Shown: positions 40,878 through 50,042 of the stretch, piece by piece | Layout: every line of letters starts with the position of its first letter | How positions within the stretch are numbered: position 1 is the stretch's first letter | Source: Acinetobacter piscicola | GTDB taxonomy: Bacteria; Pseudomonadota; Gammaproteobacteria; Pseudomonadales; Moraxellaceae | Assembly: GCF_015218165.1 (NCBI RefSeq) | Contig: NZ_CP048659.1 | Span: 2,170,001 to 2,234,000, forward strand | Length of the DNA: 64,000 nucleotides | Direction of reading: 5' to 3' | Program-made: the position numbers and the translations under genes | The notes under the pieces: model-generated | The model's input: the letters and a program-made list of their open reading frames with translations, nothing else | Told to the model about the DNA's origin: nothing | Databases searched by the model: none

Positions 40878-41798
40878 ATGGCTCTACGACATTTTCTAAC
40901 ACTACGTGACCTATCTACTGCTGAATTGAACCGCATTATTGAGCGTGCTCAAGAACTGAAGCGAAAACAACATAACAATGAAACATTCCAACCCTTTGTT
41001 GGTAAAGTCATGGGAATGATTTTTGAAAAGTCGAGTACGCGAACACGTGTTTCTTTTGAAGCGGGTATGAGCCAATTTGGTGGAAGTGCGATTTTCTTAT
41101 CTTCTCGTGATACACAATTGGGTCGCGGTGAGCCAATCGAAGATTCGGCACGTGTGATTTCAAGTATGTTAGATATCGTGATGATCCGTACGTTTGGTCA
41201 TGACATCGTAGAGCGTTTTGCTGAATATTCAAAAGTTCCTGTCATTAATGCCTTAACTGATGACCATCACCCGTGCCAATTATTAGCTGATATTCAAACT
41301 TTTGTTGAACACCGTGGTTCAATCCAAGGTAAAACCGTTGCTTGGATTGGCGATGGCAATAATATGTGTAATTCTTATATTGAAGCTGCGCACATGTGGG
41401 GCTTTAAACTCAAGATTGCATCTCCAAAAGGCTATGAACCTAAGGATGAGTTTTTATCTGAATTTGGGCATTGTGTTGAACTTGTTGATTCTGCTGAAGA
41501 TGCTGCTGTAAACGCTGACCTAATTGTCACTGATGTTTGGGCAAGTATGGGGCAAGAAGAAGAGCAAAAAATCCGTGAAAAAGCCTTTGCAGACTATCAA
41601 GTTAATGAGAAATTAATGGATTTAGCTCATCCTGATTGCTTATTTATGCATTGCCTCCCTGCACATCGTGGTGAAGAAATTTCTGAAAATATGCTTGACC
41701 ATAAAAATGCTGTGGTTTGGGACGAAGCAGAAAATCGTTTACATGCACAGAAAGCTTTAGTTGAATTTTTAATTAATGAAAATTTAAAAAAAGCATAA
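40878..41798 (+). CDS. argF: Ornithine carbamoyltransferase
   Basis: Makes citrulline from ornithine and carbamoyl phosphate in arginine synthesis. The 306-residue protein has carbamoyl-phosphate-binding SSTRTR (residues 52-57), HPCQLLADI, and the ornithine-binding [10 protein letters not shown] with the conserved Cys. GGAG lies 7 bases before ATG 40878. It stands alone and ends with a strong terminator. Confidence 0.97.
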   Translation: MALRHFLTLRDLSTAELNRIIERAQELKRKQHNNETFQPFVGKVMGMIFEKSSTRTRVSFEAGMSQFGGSAIFLSSRDTQLGRGEPIEDSARVISSMLDIVMIRTFGHDIVERFAEYSKVPVINALTDDHHPCQLLADIQTFVEHRGSIQGKTVAWIGDGNNMCNSYIEAAHMWGFKLKIASPKGYEPKDEFLSEFGHCVELVDSAEDAAVNADLIVTDVWASMGQEEEQKIREKAFADYQVNEKLMDLAHPDCLFMHCLPAHRGEEISENMLDHKNAVVWDEAENRLHAQKALVEFLINENLKKA

Positions 41799-41814
41799 GC
41801 ATTTAACATACTTT

Positions 41815-41846
41815 AAAAAGGCTTTGTAAATCAAAGCCTTTTTTTT
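41815..41846 (+). terminator. Terminator of argF
   Basis: AAAAAGGCTTTG (41815-41826), loop TAAAT, CAAAGCCTTTTT (41832-41843), then further T. Confidence 0.92.
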
Positions 41847-41948
41847 GCAACGACTCAAAAAACAATAATACTTGAAACTTAACTTTTCACACTAGTATTC
41901 ATCTCTATATTGCATATAATAAAACCATACTTTGAATAAGACTTAATT

Positions 41949-42419
41949 ATGAAACTTACAACAATTTTGCTCAGTTCTAGCCTTTTGATCGGCTCATTTT
42001 TCACCACTATCCAAGCGACTGAACTTGATGATTATTTAGTTCAACACAAAATCGTGGATGCCAATTATAAAATCAAAAACAACCAAAGATTAAAAGATGT
42101 TCTCAGTTATTTAAGTGATGAAGACTCTCGGACTTTGCCTTTACAAATTGATCAAAACACGTTGATTGAAAAATTACGTTTACACCCAAATTACATTGAA
42201 ATTGAAGGCATTATTACCTCACCTGATTTTAAACAATTTAGCCAAGATATGAGTTCACAAGAAATTAAAAAACTATTTACGGATAATCTCACAAAAAATT
42301 GCGCTCATTTATTTGAACATCAATTTCAACGTGTAAATCCGTATGAAGTACGTATGAAATTATCGACTGATGACAAACAATATTCTGTTGAATTGAAGAA
42401 TTCTTCTTGTCAATTTTGA
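41949..42419 (+). CDS. Small secreted protein of unknown function
   Basis: A 156-residue protein with a clear signal peptide (MKLTTILLSSSLLIGSFFTTIQA, cleavage after IQA near residue 23). The mature part is polar and probably helical, with two Cys (NCAHLFEHQF and the C-terminal SSCQF) that could form a disulfide in the periplasm. I do not recognise the family. No neighbour helps: argF before it, then 530 bases without a gene. Confidence 0.7.
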   Translation: MKLTTILLSSSLLIGSFFTTIQATELDDYLVQHKIVDANYKIKNNQRLKDVLSYLSDEDSRTLPLQIDQNTLIEKLRLHPNYIEIEGIITSPDFKQFSQDMSSQEIKKLFTDNLTKNCAHLFEHQFQRVNPYEVRMKLSTDDKQYSVELKNSSCQF

Positions 42420-42951
42420 ACTGAAAATAATGTGGGTTTTTCTGTGAAATCATTATCTTTGGCCACAGAGAAACTCTGGCATTAAAAATTATTATGCACT
42501 AGAACGCCCTTGCTTAGATGAAGGTTTTCATACCATTATTTGCATTACGTAAAATATATTTTTAATGATTAGTTATACAAAAAAATATAGTGAAATATAA
42601 TCTTTATTCATATATTTAATACAACCCAAAGCATTAATATTCATTTAAATAAAACCATTATATTACAATATAAAAAAAATCAACTAATACCAATTTATTT
42701 AAATTTATCACCCCCACTTCTTCATCATAAATATATTAAAAAATTTAATGAAAAATATCTATAACACCTATAACCATCATAGGCTAGTAGTTAATATTTT
42801 AATTTATTTAAGAAATCTAAATATCCATCAATGTACATAGATAAAAAATCATATAGTCACAAATTTTTACCTTAACTCTATAAAAAATCAATTTAAAATT
42901 GAGTTTATTCAGCTAAATTAAATCTATATAAAATTTACATAGGTATTATTC
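42420..42951. other. A+T-rich stretch without a gene
   Basis: About 530 bases with many stops in every frame. Near 42461-42480 a bulged hairpin (GCCACAGAG/CTCTGGC) could end the upstream gene. The rest is homopolymer-rich and contains no repeat, RNA gene or reading frame that I can support. Confidence 0.6.
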
Positions 42952-43509
42952 ATGTTAAAATCAAATTTTAGAAGATTATTACTTATCGGTGGTGTGATCG
43001 TATTAGCAAGTGCTGCTTTGGTACATGCTGGAAATGATGACATTCCAACTGTTCAACAAGTCGATTTAAATAAATATTTAGGTGAATGGCATGAAGTCGC
43101 ACGCAAGCCCTTATATTTTCAGAAAATGTGTGACTATAATGTAACAGCCAATTATTCATTAAACAGCAATGGTAATGTCCAAGTTGATAATAAATGCTTT
43201 GATAAAAATGGAAAATTAAATCAATCTATTGGTGAAGCCTTTGTTCAAAATACACCTAAAAACTCAAAGTTAAAAGTGAGTTTTTTACCTAGTATTATCC
43301 GTTGGTTGCCTATCGCACGTGGAGACTACTGGATTTTAAAACTTGATGAAAACTACCAAACTGCTTTAGTGGGAACACCAAATAAAAAATACCTTTGGGT
43401 ATTAAGTCGTACACCACAACTCGATCAATCTATTCTTGATGAATATCTTAATTATGCAAAAACTCTAGGCTATGAATTAAATGATATTATTTACACTCAA
43501 CATAAATAA
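42952..43509 (+). CDS. Lipocalin, Blc-like
   Basis: A 185-residue lipocalin with the first signature VDLNKYLGEWHEVARKP (G-x-W), the middle MCDYNVTANYSLN and the later YLWVLSRTP region. Bacterial Blc is an outer-membrane lipoprotein, but here the signal peptide ends ALVHA-GND with no Cys at the cleavage site, so this form should be a soluble periplasmic protein. Two Cys remain (MCDYN, NKCFDK) and may bridge. Expected role: binding of fatty acids or lysophospholipids. It stands alone in an A+T-rich region. Confidence 0.85.
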   Translation: MLKSNFRRLLLIGGVIVLASAALVHAGNDDIPTVQQVDLNKYLGEWHEVARKPLYFQKMCDYNVTANYSLNSNGNVQVDNKCFDKNGKLNQSIGEAFVQNTPKNSKLKVSFLPSIIRWLPIARGDYWILKLDENYQTALVGTPNKKYLWVLSRTPQLDQSILDEYLNYAKTLGYELNDIIYTQHK

Positions 43510-43732
43510 TTAAAGTTATTATTCAAGTCTATTTTCCCTACTATCTTTTTTCAGAAAATAGACTTGAAACTGCTTATTTACAATCTATAAAACAACTGAA
43601 TTTAATAGTTTATTTTTTAATATCCATTTTACCCTATTATTTTAAATCAAAGTAAATCTGAATATTTTTCATACACCCAATAAATCTATCTAAAATTATG
43701 TAATATGAAAACTATGTATTGAATGTAATTAT

Positions 43733-44410
43733 TCAAACCACCCACCACCATGGCATCACACCACTTTTTAAAATTTTACGATGATTCTTATAATGCACAT
43801 CATGTCTTTCAACTTCTGCCCAAAATGCAGGGCTATGATCAAAATGCCGTGTATGCGCTAACTCATGCACACAAACATAACGAGTAATATGTTGATCGAC
43901 TAAAACCAAAGCACTATTCAACATAATATCGTGCCGAGCTGTGCAGCTTCCCCAACGGGTTTTAGGTTGGCGAATCGAGCAATCAGCAAACTTTAAACCA
44001 ATTTCATCACTAACTTGTGTTAAATAAATCGGTAAATAATGCTTGGCATAAGCGATCACAAAAGCTTTTAAATAACGTGCAGAATCACGATCACTGATCA
44101 AAAGTTGATGATTTTTATCATCAAAAATATAAGAATTTTTCTGATCTTGGTAAATAATGTGTAAAGGACGATTTAAATTAAAAAGTTTTAGTTCAGTCGG
44201 CAATACTTTCTCAACTTTCCCGACTTTTTCCTGTTGTTTCTGCCATGTTTCAATCATCCATTGCTCGGATTGTTTTAAAAAATCTGTAATTTGACGTTTT
44301 GTACAAAACCGAGGCACTGTTAAACGAATCTGTGTCGGTTCGACACGTAAGCGTAATCGAGTAGCACGTGCATGATGGGTGATTTGGATTTCGGGGAGGT
44401 TTGGGGTCAT
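43733..44410 (-). CDS. YgjP-like zinc metallopeptidase domain protein (DUF45)
   Basis: A 225-residue protein of the WLM/YgjP (DUF45) group, with the zinc motif HELAH in YVCVHELAHTRHFDHSPAFW and the conserved SIRQPKTRWGSCTARHD before it. No signal peptide, so probably cytoplasmic. Proteins of this group often sit beside type I restriction genes, but here none is near. Role unknown. Confidence 0.85.
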   Translation of the reverse strand: MTPNLPEIQITHHARATRLRLRVEPTQIRLTVPRFCTKRQITDFLKQSEQWMIETWQKQQEKVGKVEKVLPTELKLFNLNRPLHIIYQDQKNSYIFDDKNHQLLISDRDSARYLKAFVIAYAKHYLPIYLTQVSDEIGLKFADCSIRQPKTRWGSCTARHDIMLNSALVLVDQHITRYVCVHELAHTRHFDHSPAFWAEVERHDVHYKNHRKILKSGVMPWWWVV

Positions 44411-44440
44411 TTATTCTAAAATTTTATCATTTGATTTTGA

Positions 44441-44531
44441 GTCCCTTCTCCCTCAGGGAGAAGGTTAGGATGAGGGGATTATTCATATAAATCCTCTCCC
44501 TATCCCTCTCCTTTATAAAGGAGAGGGAACT
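44441..44531. repeat. Intergenic palindromic repeat, two-hairpin form
   Basis: The left hairpin is CCTTCTCCC (44445-44453), TCA, GGGAGAAGG; the right is TCCCTCTCCTTT (44504-44515), AT, AAAGGAGAGGGA. Between them GGATGAGGGGAT pairs imperfectly with ATCCTCTCCC. It lies between the stop of rpiA (44541) and the start of the metallopeptidase gene. Confidence 0.75.
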
Positions 44532-44540
44532 AACGGCATG

Positions 44541-45212
44541 TTAAACCGCTGTACGCTCTTCAATACCATTGTCAGTTGCAACAACCGCAATATCCGCTTT
44601 GTTAATGGCGAAAATACCATTACACACCACACCCGGAATATCATTGATGGTTTTTTCAAGCTCTAAAGCATTCAATATATTCAGGTTATGCACATCTAAA
44701 ATCACATTACCATTGTCAGTCACAACGCCTTCACGATAGACAGGGTCGCCACCTAAAGAGACAATTTTACGTGCCACAGCAGAACGCGCCATTGGAATCA
44801 CCTCGATTGGTAGCGGGAATTCACGTCCTAACTGCTCTACCCATTTAGAATCATCCACAATACACACGAATTTCTTGGCAATGGATGCTACAATTTTTTC
44901 ACGAGTAAGCGCAGCACCACCCCCTTTGATCATATGCATATGACGATCAATCTCATCTGCGCCATCGACATAGGCATCTAAACCACCGACATGGTTCATA
45001 TCGACAACTTCAATGCCGAGTTTTTTCAAACGTTGAGCCGTTGCTTCTGAACTCGCCACAGCAGCTTCAAGTTGCAGCTCAGGTAAAAGTTCAATTAAAA
45101 AATTTACAGTACTGCCTGTACCGACTCCTAAAATGCCCCCTTTTGGCAAGTGTTTTAAAGCTGCTTTGGCTGCTGCTTGTTTTTTCTCATCTTGGGATGC
45201 ATAAAGGCTCAT
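44541..45212 (-). CDS. rpiA: Ribose-5-phosphate isomerase A
   Basis: Interconverts ribose 5-phosphate and ribulose 5-phosphate in the pentose phosphate pathway. The 223-residue protein has [39 protein letters not shown] and [14 protein letters not shown], all characteristic. I prefer ATG 45212 ([11 protein letters not shown]) with GAGAAG upstream and normal length to an in-frame ATG at 45254. It is divergent from ilvA. Confidence 0.96.
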   Translation of the reverse strand: MSLYASQDEKKQAAAKAALKHLPKGGILGVGTGSTVNFLIELLPELQLEAAVASSEATAQRLKKLGIEVVDMNHVGGLDAYVDGADEIDRHMHMIKGGGAALTREKIVASIAKKFVCIVDDSKWVEQLGREFPLPIEVIPMARSAVARKIVSLGGDPVYREGVVTDNGNVILDVHNLNILNALELEKTINDIPGVVCNGIFAINKADIAVVATDNGIEERTAV

Positions 45213-45328
45213 GACTTCTCTCAATAAATTTTCAAATTTCTGCACTTTTTGCATAATTTAAAAACGCAAATGTGCAGGGGGTTTGTTACAATCAAAGCTC
45301 ATTTTAAACTGTTATATGGAAAATTAAC

Positions 45329-46867
45329 ATGCTGTCTCGTTTGGTTCGACAAATATTACAGGCAACGGTCTATGACGTTGCAATCGAAACCCCACTCGAA
45401 GCAGCGCCACGAATTAGTGAAAAACTAAACAACAACATTCGCTTTAAACGCGAAGACTTGCAACCTGTCTTTTCCTTCAAACTGCGCGGTGCTTATAACC
45501 GTATCAGTCAATTACCGAAATCTCAGTTGGAACGTGGCGTTATTACTGCTTCTGCGGGTAACCATGCTCAGGGCGTGGCATTATCTGGACAAAAGTTGGG
45601 TATTCGCGCCATTATTGTGATGCCAAAAACCACACCTGACATTAAAGTCCAAGCTGTAAAACGCTTAGGCGGTGAAGTGGTTTTACATGGTGACTCATTT
45701 GATGTTGCCAATAAATATGCCATCCAACGTGCCAAAGATGAAGATATGGCGTTCATTCCACCTTATGATGATGAATTGGTGATGGCTGGACAAGGCACCA
45801 TTGCCAATGAGATTTTACGTCAATGGCGTGATGTCGATTATGTCTTCGTTGCTGTCGGCGGTGGCGGCCTCATCGCAGGTGTTGCAGCTTATTTAGGCGA
45901 TGTTGCGCCACATGTTAAAGTAATCCCTGTGGAATATGATGAGTCAGCATGTTTAAAAGCAGCGTTTGAAGCCAATGAACGCGTGATTTTACCTTCTGTC
46001 GGTTTATTTGCGGATGGTACAGCAGTCGCACAAATTGGTGAAAAACCTTTTGAAGTCATTCAATTACAAAAATCAGATAACTCAGGTCCAATCGTTGAAC
46101 GTGAAGTTGTATTGGTCAATACCGATGAAATCTGTGCAGCGATCAAAGACACTTATGATGAATGTCGTAGTATCGTTGAACCATCAGGTGCAATGGCTTT
46201 GGCAGGTATTAAAAAATACGTTGAAGCACATGGCTTAGAAAATAAAAACATGGTGTCGATTGTTTGTGGCGCAAACATGAACTTCGACCGTTTACGCTAT
46301 ATCGCAGAACGCACAGAATTGGGTGAACGTAAAGAAGCCATTTTTGCAGTGACTATTCCTGAAGAAAAAGGTTCGTTCCTGAATTTCTGCCGTGCCTTAC
46401 AAGGGCGTAATATCACTGAGTTTAACTACCGTGCAAGTGATGCGAGCGCTGCACAAGTCTTTGTCGGCATCAGCTTAAAATCAGGGGAAAAAGAACGTCA
46501 CGATATCTATGAAGCTTTAAAACTTCATTATGACGTAGATGATTTATCTGATGATGAAGTGGCAAAACTGCATATTCGCTACTTGATCGGTGGTCATGCC
46601 GACATTGAAAATGAACGTTTATTCCGTGTTGAGTTCCCTGAACGTCCGGGTGCCTTGTTGACGTTCTTAGAGCGTCTAGGTCCAACACATAACATTACCC
46701 TGTTCCACTATCGTAATCACGGTGCTGCAGAAGGACGTGTTTTAGTCGGCTTAGAAGCAGAAGATGCGCAGCAAAACCCAGATGGTTTAGTCGAAACATT
46801 GGAAACGATTACTTATCCTTATGTTGAGATTACCAATAACTTAGGTTATCAACGTTTCTTAAAATAA
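45329..46867 (+). CDS. ilvA: Threonine dehydratase (biosynthetic)
   Basis: Deaminates threonine to 2-oxobutanoate, the first step of isoleucine synthesis. The 512-residue protein has the PLP lysine Lys51 in VFSFKLRGAYNR, ASAGNHAQGVA and the glycine loop VGGGGLIAGVA. Two C-terminal ACT-like regulatory domains begin near residues 335 and 430 (RKEAIFAVTIPEEKGSFLNFC and ERLFRVEFPERPGALLTFL), so allosteric inhibition by isoleucine is expected. Terminator follows at 46896-46926. Confidence 0.97.
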   Translation: MLSRLVRQILQATVYDVAIETPLEAAPRISEKLNNNIRFKREDLQPVFSFKLRGAYNRISQLPKSQLERGVITASAGNHAQGVALSGQKLGIRAIIVMPKTTPDIKVQAVKRLGGEVVLHGDSFDVANKYAIQRAKDEDMAFIPPYDDELVMAGQGTIANEILRQWRDVDYVFVAVGGGGLIAGVAAYLGDVAPHVKVIPVEYDESACLKAAFEANERVILPSVGLFADGTAVAQIGEKPFEVIQLQKSDNSGPIVEREVVLVNTDEICAAIKDTYDECRSIVEPSGAMALAGIKKYVEAHGLENKNMVSIVCGANMNFDRLRYIAERTELGERKEAIFAVTIPEEKGSFLNFCRALQGRNITEFNYRASDASAAQVFVGISLKSGEKERHDIYEALKLHYDVDDLSDDEVAKLHIRYLIGGHADIENERLFRVEFPERPGALLTFLERLGPTHNITLFHYRNHGAAEGRVLVGLEAEDAQQNPDGLVETLETITYPYVEITNNLGYQRFLK

Positions 46868-46895
46868 TATTGATCCAAATATTGTTTTAAATATT

Positions 46896-46932
46896 AAAGC
46901 CAGTTTATAGATCATAGACTGGCTTTTTTATT
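46896..46932 (+). terminator. Terminator of ilvA
   Basis: AAAGCCAGT (46896-46904) pairs with ACTGGCTTT (46918-46926), followed by TTTTA. Downstream, 46970-47040 holds two further small hairpins (AAATGAG/CTCATTT and TTGAGTTT/AAACTCAA) of unknown meaning. Confidence 0.85.
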
Positions 46933-47048
46933 GATTGCTTTTATGTATCGTCATTAAATTTATACAATAAAAAAATGAGCATATTGAAATACACTCATTT
47001 TCATTGAGTTTGATGGTCGGGAGAGAAACTCAAACTTCAAATATTATT

Positions 47049-47162
47049 TTACTTTAAGATAAATTCCCAAATGATATATCCTAAAGCAAAACCAAGAAAT
47101 GAATAAAGCGTAATAATGAAAAAAACAAAACTGGCTTTATTTTTCTTTTTTAAAAAATTCAT
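47049..47162 (-). CDS. Small single-span membrane protein, 37 residues
   Basis: A short frame from ATG 47162 to TAA 47049 encodes a positively charged head (MNFLKKKNKAS) and one strongly hydrophobic segment (FVFFIITLYSFLGFALGYII), ending WEFILK. GGA lies about 7 bases upstream of the start. The positive-inside pattern and clean membrane segment support a real gene; no family is recognised. It falls in an otherwise empty gap between ilvA and the SUKH-type gene. Confidence 0.5.
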   Translation of the reverse strand: MNFLKKKNKASFVFFIITLYSFLGFALGYIIWEFILK

Positions 47163-47273
47163 ACTACAATCCAAATTTAAATTCAGCATGAACATACTAA
47201 CTATTTGTTTTCAAAAAAGCGAATATTAAAAATAAAAACTTTATATTTCATTATCATATAATAAAACATGTAT

Positions 47274-48026
47274 TTAAAATTGATTTTCATTGACTAAAAA
47301 TTCAGTCGTCGCACCGATATTTTCGAGTTGTATTTGTATACATTGACAATGTTGCTGTGAACCTGTGTCGATCTCTAAAGGAAGTTGCTGAATACAATGT
47401 AAAGCTTCAGCACCTGTTAGCTTCAAATGCTGTTTGATAAAACTCACGACTTTTAATTTATGCTGACCTATTTCAGTTAATATTAATTTTCCATAAATCA
47501 AAGGTGTATATTCTTCAACAACAGTATTTTCATTTAACTGTGAAGTTTGAGTATTTTGCAATGAGCAATATAACTCATTCCATAGTTCTATTTTTAAATC
47601 TTTATGCTGTTGAATATATGCTGCAAATTTTAGTTTATCTTGTTGTAAAGTTTGAAAATATTTTAAATCTTGCTGAAACTGATCTAAATTTTCAGCAATT
47701 TTCTCAAAATCCCAACGCCCTGCGCCATGTTGAGCATAATACACAGGGAAACCTTGCGCAGACGTTGTCAAATAAATCACAAAGGGATCAGCAAAATAAT
47801 TCACTGCAATAACATAAGCATCTGGATGCCAATCCCCTGCTTGATGTCCAGTTAAATCAGTTGCTGAGTTTCCACAAAATCGATAGCCCTCTTGAAAGTC
47901 CAAAAATGAAGCGATATCTGGATAATGACAAGGTAGACACATCATTTCCATTTCAAATGGCATCGCTAAAAAATCAATTAAATCTTTGGGTAAAACTACC
48001 GACATCATGCCATCCATTTTAGTCAA
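47274..48026 (-). CDS. SUKH (SMI1/KNR4)-like protein with C-terminal ribosomal L7/L12-like domain
   Basis: A 250-residue cytoplasmic protein. The first 120 residues resemble SMI1/KNR4 (SUKH) proteins: LPKDLIDFLAMPFEMEMM, then YVIAVNYFADPFVIYL and GFPVYYAQHGAGRWDFEKIAENLDQF. After a Gln-rich linker, the last 65 residues (from about 183) resemble the C-terminal domain of ribosomal protein bL12: LTEIGQHKLKVVSFIKQHLKL-TGAEALHCIQQLPLEID and a final LENIGATTEFLV. SUKH proteins are often immunity proteins of toxin systems. The start could be any of several Met codons near the N-terminus. Both domain calls are by eye. Confidence 0.6.
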   Translation of the reverse strand: MTKMDGMMSVVLPKDLIDFLAMPFEMEMMCLPCHYPDIASFLDFQEGYRFCGNSATDLTGHQAGDWHPDAYVIAVNYFADPFVIYLTTSAQGFPVYYAQHGAGRWDFEKIAENLDQFQQDLKYFQTLQQDKLKFAAYIQQHKDLKIELWNELYCSLQNTQTSQLNENTVVEEYTPLIYGKLILTEIGQHKLKVVSFIKQHLKLTGAEALHCIQQLPLEIDTGSQQHCQCIQIQLENIGATTEFLVNENQF

Positions 48027-48072
48027 TATCGCTGCAAATTTTATAACCTACGCTAACTCGTTCAATATAAAG

Positions 48073-49851
48073 TTAGCGCTGATAAATCAGTTGACCTTCT
48101 TTATACGTTGCCAAAATTTGAATGTCTTTAATTTTTTGACTGTCTATTTTCAATGGGTCATCACTTAAAATCACAAAATCACCATATTTCCCTTGCTCTA
48201 ATGTACCTTTTTTCTTTTCCTCAAAATATTGATATGCCGCCCAATCTGTCACACTTTTTAAGGCAATATAAGGACTGACTCGCTGCTCTGCACCTAACAC
48301 TTTACCGCTCCGTGTCGTGCGATTTACCGTCGCATCTAACACCATCATACTTTTTGGCGGAATCACAGGTGCATCATGATGTTGAGTAAAGATCATGCCA
48401 CGTTTAAGTGCTGAACCTGTAGGCGAAATACGTGATGCACGTTGCTCACCTAAGGTTTGTGCGACATGCCAATCGCCCCAATAATAAGTATGTAATGAAA
48501 AAAATGAAGGAATAAGCTTTAATTTTTTAGCTTGGTCTAACTGGTCTTCACGCATCGTTTGTGCATGAATAATCACATCACGGCGTTGTGCTGTTGGAAA
48601 ATTTTTCTGTGAATTTGTAATCACACTGAGATATTGATCAATCGCTGCATCACCATTGGCATGTGCTAAAATTTGCCAATCATGTTGAAATGCTAAATCA
48701 ATCATTTTCTGTACATCTTGTTGTTGTGCAAATGCAGGATAACCCCGATAATTTTTATCTTGCCCTTCAGATGGAATTATATAAGGCTGTGTTAGCCATG
48801 CGGTTTTACCCTGTGGTGAACCATCTAAACTGATTTTCACCCCACCTATGCGAAAATGATTTTGGTAATTTTTACTGCTACCGTGTTGTAACATATAACT
48901 TTGTTCAGAACTGATATCTGGATATGACACCACATCAATTGGTAATTGATTTCGATTGGCTAGACTACGCCATAACTCAGTGGTTCCATGATCTGCACGT
49001 CCTTCTTGTACAGTGGTATAACCATTTTCTACATAGGTGTTGACTGCTTTTAATGCCATTTTTTCCATCATTTGTGGAGGCACAGTTTTAAATGCTTGCA
49101 TCATCGCTTGAATGACAATACTTTCCTCTAATACGCCATTCGGTTCATTTGTACCATTTACACGACGAATGACACCCCCATCTGGATTTTTCGTCGCAGA
49201 AGTAATATTGAGCAATGCTAAAGCTTTATGATTCACAGAAGCAAGATGACCTGATTGATGTAAAATCAAAACCGGCTGTGTGGTTGAAACTTGATCTAAA
49301 TCACTTGCTGTAGGATGCTTATTTTCTTGTAATTGTGCATCATCATAACCATTACCAATGATCCAGCCTGAAGTCGCTTGAATAAAATCAGGGTTTTGTG
49401 CTGCCCAGTTTTTCATTGCCTGAACTAAAGTTACAATATTAACCACATTACCATCAGGAGGTGAATATAAGTTTGCGACCGTTTGTTGCATACCTACAGA
49501 GTTTAAATGACTATGTGCATCAATAATGCCAGGAATCACGGTTTTATTTTTTAAATCTAAGCGTTGCGCTTGGGCTGCTATTTTTTCAGCATCGACTAAT
49601 TTTCCAGTAAAACGAATGATTCCATCTTCAATCAACATGGCTTCTACATACTGCGGCTGATCCCCCTGCATGGTTAAAATAGAGCCACCATAGACAAGAA
49701 GTGAGCTTGTGCCATGATTTTGCGGTTGGTCTGATAAAGTATGTGGCAAATCTCGCTGTGTTTGAAAAGATGTAGAACTACATGCACTGAGCAATGCAAC
49801 ATGTGAAAATAATAAAGCACTTAAACCTAGAGAAAATTTATTTTGCATCAT
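48073..49851 (-). CDS. Amidohydrolase-family lipoprotein (YtcJ-like)
   Basis: A metal-dependent amidohydrolase of the YtcJ/LAF3 type. I place the start at ATG 49851 (MMQNKFSLGL) with AGGA 8 bases upstream, giving 592 residues; it then has a signal peptide and lipobox LLSACS. Motifs in order: the N-terminal beta-sandwich segment LLVYGGSILTMQGD, metal-binding VIPGIIDAHSHLNS, ILHQSGHLASVN, LAHANGDAAID, VIIHAQTMREDQL and the C-terminal LEQGKYGDFVILSDDPL. Substrate unknown; the lipid anchor, which is uncommon in this family, indicates action in the periplasm. Confidence 0.88.
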   Translation of the reverse strand: MMQNKFSLGLSALLFSHVALLSACSSTSFQTQRDLPHTLSDQPQNHGTSSLLVYGGSILTMQGDQPQYVEAMLIEDGIIRFTGKLVDAEKIAAQAQRLDLKNKTVIPGIIDAHSHLNSVGMQQTVANLYSPPDGNVVNIVTLVQAMKNWAAQNPDFIQATSGWIIGNGYDDAQLQENKHPTASDLDQVSTTQPVLILHQSGHLASVNHKALALLNITSATKNPDGGVIRRVNGTNEPNGVLEESIVIQAMMQAFKTVPPQMMEKMALKAVNTYVENGYTTVQEGRADHGTTELWRSLANRNQLPIDVVSYPDISSEQSYMLQHGSSKNYQNHFRIGGVKISLDGSPQGKTAWLTQPYIIPSEGQDKNYRGYPAFAQQQDVQKMIDLAFQHDWQILAHANGDAAIDQYLSVITNSQKNFPTAQRRDVIIHAQTMREDQLDQAKKLKLIPSFFSLHTYYWGDWHVAQTLGEQRASRISPTGSALKRGMIFTQHHDAPVIPPKSMMVLDATVNRTTRSGKVLGAEQRVSPYIALKSVTDWAAYQYFEEKKKGTLEQGKYGDFVILSDDPLKIDSQKIKDIQILATYKEGQLIYQR

Positions 49852-49994
49852 TTGTCTCATCCTCATTTCATTATCATTTTTTATCGCTTGATTGATTATA
49901 AACATATTTTTTATTTTTCATGTCGAAAATAAACTTGATTTATCAAATGATTTTTTGTATTTATTCATGATCAATAGATTTAAATGTATAAAGA

Positions 49995-50026
49995 AAAAGA
50001 GCATAAACCCTCGTTTATGCTCTTTT
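49995..50026. terminator. Bidirectional terminator after czcA
   Basis: AAAAGAGCATAAAC (49995-50008) pairs perfectly with GTTTATGCTCTTTT (50013-50026). It ends the czc transcript on the minus strand, 17 bases past its stop. Confidence 0.9.
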
Positions 50027-50042
50027 CAAATATTTCAAAACC

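Noticed and set aside
43733..44410. A restriction or defence island marked by the YgjP-like gene
   Set aside because: No restriction, methylase or helicase gene lies nearby; the neighbours are housekeeping genes.
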